A stretch of DNA of 64,000 bases from assembly GCA_018340805.1 (NCBI GenBank), contig JACMZG010001911.1:54421132-54485131 (forward strand). Reading direction: 5' to 3'. Positions 50,860 to 61,669 of this stretch are shown in pieces (within the stretch, counting starts at the first letter, position 1; each line of letters opens with the position of its first letter). The translations under genes and the position numbers were made by a program. Below the pieces are notes generated by a model that worked only from the letters and a program-made list of their open reading frames with translations, had not been told where the DNA came from and did no database searches. Source of the DNA: Microvelia longipes (lineage: Eukaryota > Arthropoda > Insecta > Hemiptera > Veliidae).

Positions 50860-52130
50860 TAGTGTCCTGGATTACTGAGGACGAATCTGGAAATGGAGGA
50901 GCCGGAGTTGCTAAACTGGGAGCATAATCACGTTGCTCACCGAGACAGGTGTAAGGCGGAAATCGCCCTGAATCAAGCCAAAGAAAAAGCTACGTCTTCC
51001 GAGGACAGACCTGGAAATATACTGGCTACCACTCTATCAAAGTTTACCGAGGGTATGATGCAAAGTGTGTTGATCAAGAGTAGTTCTCATTAAACCGGAC
51101 TATTCGCAAGCCAGAGGAGGGCTAGAAATTTTTATCCTGAACCACATCAGTTAAGCGGTCTGGATATTAATGGTAAGTCTAATTTTTTTATTGCGTACTA
51201 TTATGAAAATAGATATATGACTAATTATTCTGTATTATGTAATACATACATTATATATATAATTATTATGACTAATTATGTATAGTTTTAATTATTAACA
51301 GTTATTATTAATACTTATACAATTCAAAAAGTATCATTATTGTATTATAATTATTATTATATTCCATAAGTATGAGATCTAGTATCATACAATGTCTGCA
51401 TGGAATTTTTTAGTGTGTTACTTATTTACAATTATTATCGCAGGTAATTCGTGCTTGGTAGTAAAGAGGAGAGGAGTTTCTCTCTTTGATAACAAGTCTA
51501 CAATAAGAGAGTGATATTGTTTTCCAACCAACCGGCCTGCTGCAAGAGTTAAGTAAAGTGAGGAGTAATTAACTTCGATGGGACCTTTGAAAGTTGCACC
51601 GAATAAGTTTGCCCAGCTTTACGTTTAAGATTCAAGTAAGGTATAATTTGTTTGCTTCCTAATAAGTACCTGAAAGAAAGAAGGTTCTAGTATAGTTAGT
51701 GTAGATGTTATTATTAGTCAGAGTTTTGGAACTCACCATGTTTAGTATTACTACTTCACATAAAAAGTGATGTTATAAAATAACTGAGTAGTGATATTAG
51801 TTTTTTTTATTCTTCTGATTCTTTATTATTTTTTTTCTAATTCAGTTTAAAATGTACTTTTTTAGGAAAGGTTATACAGACGTATACGCGCCAGTATAAA
51901 CGGGTTGCTCGAAAAAAAGGACAGGACGTCTTAATGAAGAATCCTGGAGGCTGTAACGATCTAACAACTTAGGGTTGAGTTGACCACTAAAATATTCACA
52001 TGGACTTCGAGATCGCGGCCATGCAGCCGCATTCGGGATGAATTCCCTGATGCCGAGATATAAAGGGATGTTTTTTCAATCTAACGCAAGACTTTTCCGT
52101 AAAGTACAGTATTCTTTGATACACTTTTTA
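50860..52130 (+). pseudogene. FLYWCH/MULE transposase-derived pseudogene
   Basis: 50882-51093: WEHNHVAHRDRCKAEIALNQ, AKEKATSSEDRPGNILATTL, the end of a FLYWCH finger and the linker of MULE-type proteins. It continues in another frame as YPEPHQLSGLDING to a donor at 51171 (ATG|GTAAGT). About 51540-51640: FDGTF followed by FAQLYV, the first catalytic Asp region of MULE transposases. About 51995-52090: HMDFEIAAMQPHSG, DIKGCFFNLTQDF, the DFE..GCFFHLTQ box with the second Asp. Order and spacing fit one MULE protein, but stops and shifts abound. Confidence 0.65.
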
Positions 52131-52587
52131 GTCTGTTAAGAAAATCAATTCTTATTAAGAACAGAGAGTCTGACCACGACCAGCTATTTGACTAGACAAT
52201 TTCTTTTCAGTGAATACATTTTTTTTGGCTTTACAATGTCATGGCAATGACATTGCTAATTTTTTTATATTATTCTCTTGTTAGTTTTAAAATAATCTAA
52301 ATTTTTATTATTCTTTCTTGCCTTTTCTTAGAAAATGGTTTGACAGTAGAATATAGTTGATGGACGAGAAGCTCTTTGTAACTGCTGCCTACTACTTTTC
52401 ATACTAAACTATAAAAACAAGTTTGTTATTTCGTGACTATCCTTTATACACTGAACGAAGTGGAAAAAATAGCTTACTCTTGATGAGGAATGTGGTATGT
52501 CCCACACGGTGCTAGTGATGCATGCATGCTTCTGGGGTTCACCCTATAGAGTTCAGGTACAACCCTACGGCACGAAAACTTAAATGG

Positions 52588-52800
52588 TTTTTTCTCAATG
52601 TTGTTTTTTTTCCTCTGGTTTTTTTTCCACCTGTTTTTTTTTTTCCATGTAGTTTTTTTTCCCACCTAGTTTTTTTTCCTCTAGGTTTTTTTCCGCCTGG
52701 TTTTTTCCATGTGGTTTTTTTCTTCTGGCTTTTTTTCTTATAGTTTTTTCCATGATTTTTTTCCTTGGTTTTTTTCCCATTCGCTTTTTTCCTAGATTCG
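52588..52800. repeat. T-rich minisatellite, period about 14-19 bp
   Basis: About thirteen units of the form TTTTTTTCCxxCTGG or TTTTTTCCATGTGG. The opposite strand reads Lys/Gly-rich and the plus strand Phe/Pro-rich in long frames, which are by-products of the repeat. Confidence 0.9.
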
Positions 52801-52959
52801 TTACCCCCTCCATCCGCCAGCCGTCGCGAGCTCGAGTCCCATGACTCCAGCCGCGAACGTTCTTTAGGGAGAGGGGAGGCCAAACTTCAACATTTTCAAC
52901 AAAATTTGTCGATTAGGTATATACAAACTCTGATACTCTATAGTTTACTATTCTAAACA

Positions 52960-54120
52960 ATTATCTTAATTACACTTATTTCATTATTTTAGAAATGATA
53001 ATCATAGTGGATAGTATTGGTACTATTAGTAGTCCCTGTCCTGTTGCCTAGAGTAGGTATAAAACAAACTGTATAGTTTACTTCATCTTAATTTTTTAAT
53101 AAATTCATCTTAATCTTTAATATTCCATATCAAACTTATTAATTCGTTATATTTATCATGATTAACAAGGCTTCGCCATCAGAGTTGGCCGGTACCTCAA
53201 ATACTCTACGTCAGAAACCTCTAATGCAACCACAGGAGGCCTAGGGAAAGTCTCGGTGACGAACATCGTAGACGATCCTTTAGGAATAGCTCCTGGCTAG
53301 TCTTCAGAGGTAGTGGACGCTTCTAATGCAAACACAGGAGGCCTAGGGAAAGTCTCGGTGACGAAACATCGCGACGATCCTTTATGGAATAGCTCCTGCA
53401 ATAAGCATTTAGAACTAGCGCAAGAAGTATCCGACACATAGACCTTTATAATAAATTATTTTTATATGTGTGTACTATGGAATTCCTAAAGTGGAATAAG
53501 TGGGTGGTGGAGCTTCTAACATAGTTCAGACACCTCCTCTAACCCGCTGGGACCAAGCACTCTGTACTTCATTAAGGCCGTATCACCCGGCAACCTATGG
53601 AGCTAAAGGACCCATTACCTTACGGCAGAACGCCCTTCGTTCTTAAGGGATGGAGAGGGATTGACGGTCAATATTCATGGATAATAGATAAACTTAATTA
53701 TTTAATTAATAGACCAGGAGATTGCTAGTATGTCCTTTCTTTATCTATATTTTCGTGCAATGTTTCCTTTAATCAGCACTTTGTGTACTGGAGGGGGTTA
53801 ACCTCGAGTATCGAGTAGGGTACCCGCGTTCGACGGGGCTAACGAGAGGAGTGGTAGAGAGGGTTTCGCCCAAGTAAGTGTTGCCTTAGGGTCAGATTTC
53901 TTTTGGGGCTCTCAGAGCTCTTAGTTTTTACGTAACATGTACCATGTAGAAAGGTGACTTCATAGAGATGCCATTGGTGTTCAACTTAAGTATCGGTTTC
54001 TTATTACCTAATACTATATCTTATCAACCCCTAAACCAAGTCGGACGTCTCTTGGTAGCTCTCTCTTCTGGAGTCCTACTACCCGCCCTTGCTGCTTTTG
54101 TTGGGAGTGCGCCTCCGAGC
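52960..54120. other. Non-coding stretch of higher GC with a duplicated 77-bp segment
   Basis: 53220-53295 and 53322-53398 are direct repeats (TCTAATGCAA, GGAGGCCTAGGGAAAGTCTC, AATAGCTCCTG). No reading frame above 60 codons matches a known protein. 53480-54110 has a GC content above its surroundings and could be untranslated sequence of a retroelement, but nothing identifies it. Confidence 0.45.
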
Positions 54121-55039
54121 TTGTTAGCAACATGTTCATGAGTGCATTCCGAAATGACGAATGATGTTCCCTATCGGTATGCATGTACAAAAAAATATGG
54201 GACAACGAAGGTATGGTATGCATACCTCATGAGTGGTTTTGAAAGTATGCATTTTAGTTATATTCAGTGAATATTTAATGTTGTTTCTGACGTATGTAGT
54301 GCATATAGATATATAATGTAAATTGATATACAGAAGTCATACACATTTGTCCCAGTAATTTGGGAAGGTATATCTATATTTCAGCAATGCCTTATGAAAT
54401 TTTTTACTAAGGAAGAAGACTAATAAGGTCAAACATAAATAATTGGGGTATTATGCACTCAATAGACAAAGAACTATTTATTCTTCAAATAGCTAATATC
54501 AGATATGTGTTTTTTCTTATTCAGGTCGTATATGACATCAACGTGCGAAAGCAACTGCGAACCTAAAAGAAGACAAATTTTTTAGAAAGGGCGCGTCTAG
54601 GCTCAAATTGGTGCGACTCAGTAATCACTGATGATAAGCAAATTTTGTGAGGGACGCCAACCATGTACCAGGGGCAGGAGACGCCCAAGTAATGCCACGA
54701 TACCGTTAGCTATTGGTATAAATACTGCCAGTAAGTTCATGATGTTTTTATTAGCTGTCATCAGTACCTCTTTCGGTACATTAATATTTTACTGAAACCG
54801 TCTGTAACTGAAACCTCTTAAGACGAAAAAGCTTTATTTTTACTAAAGCAAAAATTTTAGTAAGTGGCCCGATATAGCTTTAATTAAATTATTGTCATTA
54901 TAGCTAATTGTCATTTTAAAAAGTTTGCGCTTATTGTATATTTTAAGTGGCCTCATTGTCAAAATTTTATTTTTGTCTTTGATAAAAGTATAAATATATT
55001 ATGAATTGATAGTTTAAAATAATGATATCATGTTGCAGT

Positions 55040-55213
55040 GATGTTGCGTATAAAATAGCATGGCACGAATATCGCCCTATTGGGAGGCAAGGGCGAATAG
55101 TGGAATAGGCGAAACTCTTCAACATAAGAGGCGTCAGGGAGTTGGCCGAGTCCTACTTTACCAACTGTTTTGGCTGTTTGGTGGAATAAGTAGAACCACG
55201 AGACAGGTACCGT
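55040..55213 (+). pseudogene. Merlin-like exon 4, copy 3
   Basis: DVAYKIAWHEYRPI then indels through the GGKGD..VE segment, and HKRRQGVGRVLLYQLFWLFG, GISRTTRQ to a GTACCG donor. The catalytic VEIDE box is destroyed by a deletion near 55098. An intron of about 115 bp leads to exon 5. Confidence 0.65.
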
Positions 55214-55328
55214 AATTTAAATAGGTTAGGCTATTAAATAGAAAGATAAGTAACATTAATAAGGATTGTAAAGACCCCCCTACGATTTCCTTACGTCTAT
55301 TCACAATTAATTATAACTTTTTTTCAGG

Positions 55329-55790
55329 TTTCTAATCACACGTCCTGGCCTCTGGTTAAATCCAGAATGTCGGGACATGAAAGAGGCAAGAGCTCCTTTA
55401 CCACCTGCACTCCTCTGTACCAGGATTTGATGCCGGTTAGGTGGAGTAGACAAATAATTGAGAGGGCTTGCAGAGAATTAGAGGAAAAGACCAGAGAAGG
55501 CAACAACTTGGGGTCAAAAAGTTTATTGGTTGGTGAGTGGATGTTTAGGCAAAATTTATTGCGTACAAGGAGGACATTTGGCGAAAAGTTTATTTATTTC
55601 TTAGAGTGTATTTGGCGCGCGTATCCAGTGTTAGATTTAAGGAGCATGTTATAAAATGTCCTCATGTGTACATGTTATGAGTTCATTCCAATGACGATGA
55701 TGTTCCTATCGGTGTTGATTTACAAGAAAATGTGGACAACGAGGTATGGTATCATGAGTGGTTTTTATAAGTATGCATTTAGTTATATTC
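55329..55790 (+). pseudogene. Merlin-like exon 5, copy 6
   Basis: From the acceptor TTTTTCAG. Frame 55367-55654 gives LYQDLMPVRWSRQIIERACR, SLLVGEWMFRQNLLRTRRTF and RAYPVLDLRSML. No LINE-tail insertion here. A tail CTCYEFIP and the conserved QENVDNEVWYHEWFL end follow after indels. Confidence 0.65.
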
Positions 55791-56069
55791 AGTGTATATT
55801 TAATGTTGATTTCTTGACGTATGTAGCGTATATACGATATATATGTGAAAATGATATACAGAAGTGTAATTGATACGCATCTGTCAGTAAATTTGGGAAG
55901 GTATATACTATATTTCAGCAATGCACTGAAATGCATGAAATTTTTACTAAGGAAGAAGACTAATAATTCAAACATAAATAACAGGGGTATTATGCACTTA
56001 ATAGACAAAGAACCTATTTTATTATCTTCAAATTAGCTAATATCAGAATATGTGTTTTTTCTTATTCAG

Positions 56070-56256
56070 GTTTGTATGCACCAACTGCGACCTTAAAGAG
56101 GGCACATTTTTAGAAAAGGCGCATCTAGGTCAAATTGGTGCGGACTCAATAATCCTGATGATAGCAAATTTTGTGAGGGACCAACCAATGTACTAGGGGC
56201 AGGAAGACGCCCAAGTATGCCACGATACCATTGCTATTGGTGTAAAAAAGGCCGGT
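56070..56256 (+). pseudogene. Merlin-like exon 3, last copy
   Basis: FVCTNCD, deletion of five codons, LKEGTFLEKAHLGQIGADSI, ILMIANFVRDQPMY, then a stop (TAG) and GQEDAQVCHDT, with donor GTAAGT at 56257. Confidence 0.6.
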
Positions 56257-56449
56257 AAGTTCATTATGTTTTTATTAGCTGTCATCCGTACCTCTTTCGG
56301 TACATTAATATTTTACTCATAAAATTATATACTCGTACAACTTAAATGTCTGAAACTGAAATCTCTTAAGACGAAAAAGTTTTATTAAAGCAAAAAAATG
56401 GTGTCAAAAATTTTGGTAAGTGGCCCGATATAGCTTCAGATAGTATATA

Positions 56450-57815
56450 TACCCGTCTCATTCTCAGCGGTCAGCACTGACCACTCTCCATGCTGCTTAA
56501 CTCTTATGATCCACCAAAACTTATGGATATACTTGTTGTATTAAAACGAAACTTATCTATTACGTAAAGGTTTCAACTCAAATAGATAATTTTCCGATTT
56601 TTGCAATTTATTAAAAAACGTATTCAAGTCATGCGATAAAAATTGAAATTTTTAGGAGGTGTTTTTTAATATAATTTTTAGTATTTAAAGCTTGAAATGT
56701 TATGAAATCGAAAGTTGGACATCTATTTTATTGTAAGAAAAGAAAACAAATGTGGTTTGTTCAATTTTTCTGAAAAAATACGGTAGTGAAATTATCTTCT
56801 TTTTAAGATAATATCTTATATTAATTGTTGTCAATGACAAAGGTAATTTTTTTATACTGAAAAAAGTATGTATATCAGCATTTGTGGAATGGAAAATTAG
56901 TAACTTTGTAGATAAGTTGCTCAAGTCACTTCTGTGCTTTGTTGCCGTTCATAACTTAAGTGAAATGTCAATATTTTCTATTTATTTTTATACTCTAGAA
57001 GGCGTGCATGCTAGATTTTTGTTTAACTGATAAAGGATGCATAGAGACTTGGCACAAGTTGAATGAACTTAATGCATACATAAGTACTGTTGTAAGATTT
57101 CAATTTCATTTACTCAATTTATGTTAAAAACCAAATAATCTGTCAATATATAACAGTGCGAGAGACACCTAGGATATGTAACAAGCAAAATGCAATACTA
57201 CATCTGGGATTTGTTCCATCATTTGACATTTGTCTTCATTGATGGCTCAACATAATGTCATGTCCCACTCTGTTTCGTTACGTCTAACTCATCAGACGCC
57301 CTGATGAGTTAGACGTAACGAACAGACAGAGCCTGACTCACTGTGACCTTTAATTAAAATTCCAAAGAATATAATGTTGAAGTATTTACCAGAGACGAGC
57401 GGTGCTCTCTTACCACCATCATGCTTGGCAAGCGAAACATGTATCATTCGGCGAAATGTAATGTACTTTTATAAGGAGAGAAGAAATTTATCTAATTAAG
57501 TTGATTAAATAAATTAAATTAAAAGTCTAATTAATTAAATAATTAACTAATTATTAATTAATTTATAAAATCTAATTAGAAATGTATCTAATTCAGCTAA
57601 GATGAAGAGTAATAAGTTCCAGGGTAACAAGTAATTTAAACTATAATTTTATCATACAATTTTCAACTAAAGAGGTTTTTTCCTTTTCCATTTCCAGATA
57701 ACAATATGTAATGGATTCTGCTTTAAGTTAATGCGTCCATTTTTATAAAGACAAGATATTTTTATGTTATGGCAAAATTATACCAATAATTTTTTATAAC
57801 TTTTTATGACTTTTA
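56450..57815. other. Intergenic, AT-rich; contains a perfect 22-bp hairpin
   Basis: No gene supported; the 74-aa minus-strand frame at 56700-56924 has no domain. The hairpin at 57274-57322 is described separately. A short coding-like reading near 57000-57095 (TWHKLNELNAYIS) is unidentified. Confidence 0.5.
57268..57331 (-). ncRNA. Candidate hammerhead-like motif in a perfect inverted repeat
   Basis: Left arm 57274-57295 and right arm 57301-57322 are perfect reverse complements with a 5-nt loop. On the minus strand the left arm reads CTGATGA (57295-57289), a 4-bp helix GTTA/TAAC with loop GACG (57288-57277), then GAAA (57276-57273) and CAGAG: the conserved hammerhead core. CTCTGTC at 57331-57325 pairs with ACAGAG and supplies a GTC cleavage triplet. 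Helix I does not form well next to the core, and the long palindrome would compete, so self-cleavage is uncertain. Confidence 0.35.
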
Positions 57816-57818
57816 TAG

Positions 57819-59400
57819 GTTCTAAAGATAAGTTAAGCAAAAAGTTAAGAACTCTTCACGACTCGCTATCTCGGTGGGAAGAATTTTTTAATTACAACTT
57901 AAAAACCGAGCAATGCAAAAAAAAGTAGGTAACAATGTCTATAAAACAATGTTCTTTCCACTTTTTATTGATATATTTGCTTTTTGAATTAAGTGATCTC
58001 AAAAACTGTTCAGTATATATTGACTTATTTATTTGCAGTCTGGGCTGCTCTAAAAGATATAGGAGCTTCAACTTCAGACCTGGGAATCATGGCTCTTGCC
58101 TACAAAGAAGCTTTAGATATCCATTCCATAGATGGTAAATTTTCATATTTCCTTACTGTCATTTAAAGTGTAGGTATGCATGATAAACCAAGCAAACATG
58201 TTTATAATGCTATAATAAATACCTATTTTTTAGGTGATTCCAGTGCTGGAGAAGAAGATAAAAGTGACAGTGAAAAATGTGACTGATAACGAATTAAATT
58301 GGCCAAGAAGACAAGGTATTTTTCTTATATTGATTTGACTACTTTAATATTTGGTTTCACATCGTGCGACCCATGACTCGTAAAATGTTAAATTATAAAG
58401 TGAAAAGTAAATTTACGCTTGGATAATTAATATGTTAAGTTTTTACATTGCTAGATACTTAATAGCGTATCATCAGACATTAAAGAGTGTAAAAGTAATT
58501 CATTATTAGCACCTAATGAGTTCCCTTGTAGTAAAAAGTAAGTAATCTTGAAGGATATCGTTCATAATAAAATGAGCATTAAGAGCCTTTTTAACAAATT
58601 GTCATCATGAAATGACGCTTATTTATTTATGCAGTTCGAAGAGTTTTATTTTAACTTGCATGATAATGCCTTACCTAATCTATTTTCTGTTTATAGGTCT
58701 CTGGTGTAAGAAAAAAGTTAGCCATCTACCACGCCACATTAAAACTAAACATGCTTTAGAAAAGGAGGTAGAGGGGATATAATTTATTGCCAGTTGGCAA
58801 AGAGCGCCGAAGAGCCCTTAAAACATTCCTAAGTTCCTTGGTTTACGAATTTGAGGACAAAGTTCTCCTCACAACTCCAAATAAGAAACCATGTCCTTTA
58901 TGCTGTGCAATGATCTCGGCGCCAAACTTAGCCAGACATTTAAAATTGACTCGTAAATCCACAACGATTTCTAGTGTCAGCAAGGCGTCGAGGCAGCTGG
59001 CGGAGGAGAGAAAGAAAGAAGATCTCTCCTGCAAGAGTGAATCAGTATTAACAACCTGATCATTAAAGCAGGAATGACGGAAGATAAGGAAACCAGGATT
59101 ATAAGAAAGGACAAGTACATACTAGAATTGCTTGATTACTTGTATGCAACAAACACTAATGTTTAGGATAGAAAGAACTTAATTTCTCAAAAAGTCAAAC
59201 AAGTTGCAAGAATACTTAAGGCTTGCCAAGCTGAGGAAGCAGACATTAAAGAGTCAATCCCCAAAAAGCATCTGTGTTCATAAAAACGGTGAAAAAATTG
59301 ACTGGGTTTGACCCTAAAACTAATTTAATAAAAGTGCCATCAACAGCCATGGATTATGGTTATACCATGCAGCATGCATAACTTTTCATGTTTTATTAAC
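57819..59400 (+). pseudogene. Four-exon zinc-finger gene remnant (Crypton/hAT-associated type)
   Basis: Exon a 57819-57924 (SLSRWEEFFNYNLKTEQCKK), exon b 58039-58134 (VWAALKDIGASTSDLGIMAL), exon c 58234-58315 (SSAGEEDKSDSEK, then NELNWPRRQ) and exon d 58697 onward (KKKVSHLPRHIKTKHALEKE). All have AG/GT borders. Exon d continues with VGKERRRALKTFLSSL, PCPLCCAMISAPNLARHLK and later FIKTVKKLTGFDPKTNLIKV, PSTAMDYG. HLPRHIKTKH, ERRRAL and the FDPKTN..PS boxes recur in the N-terminal region of repeated zinc-finger proteins linked to Crypton-like elements. The frame is broken near 58780 and 59060. Confidence 0.5.
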
Positions 59401-59559
59401 TTATGGTACGCTAAACACAGGCCAGAAATTATGCCGGATGTGGTAGCATGTGGCAAAGTTGCTACTTTATAAAAATTTTACACTTGTTTAATGTTAATGT
59501 AGATGATATACACTTACATTGACATAATTGTATAGAGGTATACAGCTTTTCCAATTCCA

Positions 59560-60403
59560 GCTTAGGAATGAGATGTACGATACATTTTCACTGGAAAAAC
59601 TCCTCAATGTCAGCAATGCAGTTAAAATCAATTGTCCCAATCCAAAAAATGGAGGAGGAAACTCGCTTGCAGGCGAAAAGCCAAGGGCAGGTCATGGCTT
59701 CCCTTTTCAAACAGGTAAGTAGAACATCAATTGAGAAACCTAGCCTTAGCTTAATTAAAAGAATCTGCTACCCTGAAAGGGTACGATTTTAAACTAAAGC
59801 GACATCTTATGGATGTAATCGTGAGAAAAGTGCCTTAGAAGAGTATAAAATTTGTATGCAGTCATTCCACAAAGCATTTCAAATAAAACCTAGTGGTTTG
59901 ACATTGAATGGATAATACCCAGTCTTTGGAGCCGTACCAGATGTTATTGCATTTTGCCAGTGTTCAAATGAGGACATTGAAGATTGACAACTTCATGGAA
60001 CTTGGTTGATTGAAGAGAAGTGTCCATACTGTGCAAGAGATATCGGTATAAAAGAAGCAGCCAATGCGAAATCATTTTGCTTGGATGCTGATTCTTTGGA
60101 ACTTAATAAAGTTTACCAGTACTACTTTCAAGAGCAAATGCAGATGGCATTGGCAGAATATGATTTTTGTCATTTAGCAGTATATTCAGAGAAAGAAACT
60201 ATTATTAACATTATGTCCTTTGATCCTGAATTTTGGTATCTACAGCAATTAAAAGCAGAGGATTTCCATTCTAAAGTTTTGATGGCAGAGATTCTAGGTT
60301 GGTATTTTACTAGATTATCTTCAGATGCAAATTCAACCCTAGAAAATTCTACAGATGCTCATTACAATCCGTTGATTGATCACGATTATGTTAAGCCTTC
60401 TTA
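59560..60403 (+). pseudogene. YqaJ-like recombinase/nuclease pseudogene, copy 2 (better preserved)
   Basis: The frame 60006-60403 is intact: IEEKCPYCARDIG (E-x-K metal-binding motif), FCLDADSLELNKVYQYYFQE, QMQMALAEYDFCHLAVYSEK (Q-x-Q motif), then DPEFWYLQQLKAEDF. Upstream in other frames: KRICYPERVRF, GCNREK, HKAFQIKPSGLTLNG and FGAVPDVIAFC (catalytic Asp of PD). The set matches YqaJ/lambda-exonuclease-like domains (PD-(D/E)XK). Stops near 59795 and 59917 and a shift near 59990 break it. Host or element of origin unknown. Stop at 60401-60403. Confidence 0.75.
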
Positions 60404-61660
60404 GGCTCTATTTATTAGAGAGGAAAAGTTGTAGTGGGTGTAAATATATTTTTATATTTTAATTTATATCTTTATTGGCTCTTTTTAGAGAATAAAAAAA
60501 TTGTTTTAAAGTAATTGTATATTTTTTCAACTGTATATTTTCCTTAACTCCAATGTATACTTTGGATGGTATTTTAGGAAAAGAAATATTTTCATTCTTA
60601 TTCAATAATAATTAAAAATATTTATTATATATAGTTTATCAGCTTGCTTACTGTTACATGTAGTGGGCAATTTCTGTTCTATTAGCATTAATGTCCAAAT
60701 ATCACGTTACAGCTAAAACACGTCCTTGTGCTATATATTGCAGTACGTAGATAAAAAGTTCTAGATTTGCCTTATTCAATTTCTTTTAACGTCGCTATAA
60801 TCTTATATACTTGTTATCTGACAAAATAACAAATTAAAAAGTAGATTAGAAAGTGATTAATGTTCTAATTGAAGGGATTATTTGTATAGTTGTAGCTTTC
60901 AAATATTTGTCACCTATTTTCAGGAGCTGATAAAATTTTGGCATTAGCACTCCAAGGCGGAAAGGCCCACTAAAATCCTAAAAAAAAGCCCAAGAAAAGT
61001 AAGTAGACATGATCTTTTATTAGATTTAGCCTATCGTCCTTTCCTCACTACTTGTAACATCATCTTGTAATTTTATGCTCACACATAGTAATGCTAACCT
61101 CAAGAGTATAGAAAAACATGAGTGCTACTCATATCATACGTGACTTAAATAAAAAAATTAGGTACATGGTACCTAAGAACTTCTCCTCATCACATAAGAT
61201 TCGCAATGCTCATCTTCCCTACTAAGGGCTTGAGAATTTTTTCCCCCTATGAGAAATACTTTTACGTTAGGTTTAAAAAAGCATTAGAACGTCGTAGTTA
61301 TACTTAACTGTACATCTCGGTCTCGCTGTACAGTGTAGGGTGTTATAACTTCTTGGACTTGCTTGGCATGTCCTAAGAACATTATAGGTTGATCTAATTT
61401 TAAAATAAAAAAACTCAAGTAAATTTTGCTTCTTTATTTAACGTGTGTATACCGTTTATATTTATGTTATGTTTTTTGTTCATTATACGTGTTATATTTA
61501 TTGTTTATGTTGTAAGTCATAGTGAATTGAATGTTGTAAATTGAATGGATTGACAGTTTTAATGTTATTGTGTGACTTTTAAAGTTTAGTGTTTTGTTAA
61601 AAGTTTCATTGTGAGAATATTTTGTTGTTGGAGCGTTTTTTTTTGTTTTTTTTTTTTTTA
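60404..61660. other. Intergenic; one short possible exon
   Basis: AT-rich. After TTTTCAG (60918-60924) a short reading GADKILALALQGGKAH and a Lys-rich tail look like a last exon but match nothing known. Otherwise nothing seen. Confidence 0.4.
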
Positions 61661-61669
61661 ATAAAAGCT

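Larger units (their letters stand above)
54120..56450 (+). mobile_element. Merlin-like array, rightmost part (exons 5end-3-4-5-3)
   Basis: Order: tail of exon 5 (54125-54250), intron, exon 3 (about 54525-54730, many indels), intron, exon 4 (55040-55213), short intron, exon 5 (55329-55780), intron, exon 3 (56070-56256) with donor GTAAGT. The distance from exon 3 to the next exon 3 is about 1540 bp, so this is a head-to-tail tandem repeat of the 3-4-5 unit. The last intron is cut at about 56445, where unrelated sequence begins. Confidence 0.7.

Noticed and set aside
52474..52883. Lysine-rich (minus) and Phe/Pro-rich (plus) reading frames
   Set aside because: Both are translations of the T-rich minisatellite; no domain and no start context.
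57301..57330. Hammerhead on the plus strand (CTGATGA ... GAAC)
   Set aside because: The plus strand has GAAC where the core needs GAAA, so only the minus-strand reading fits.
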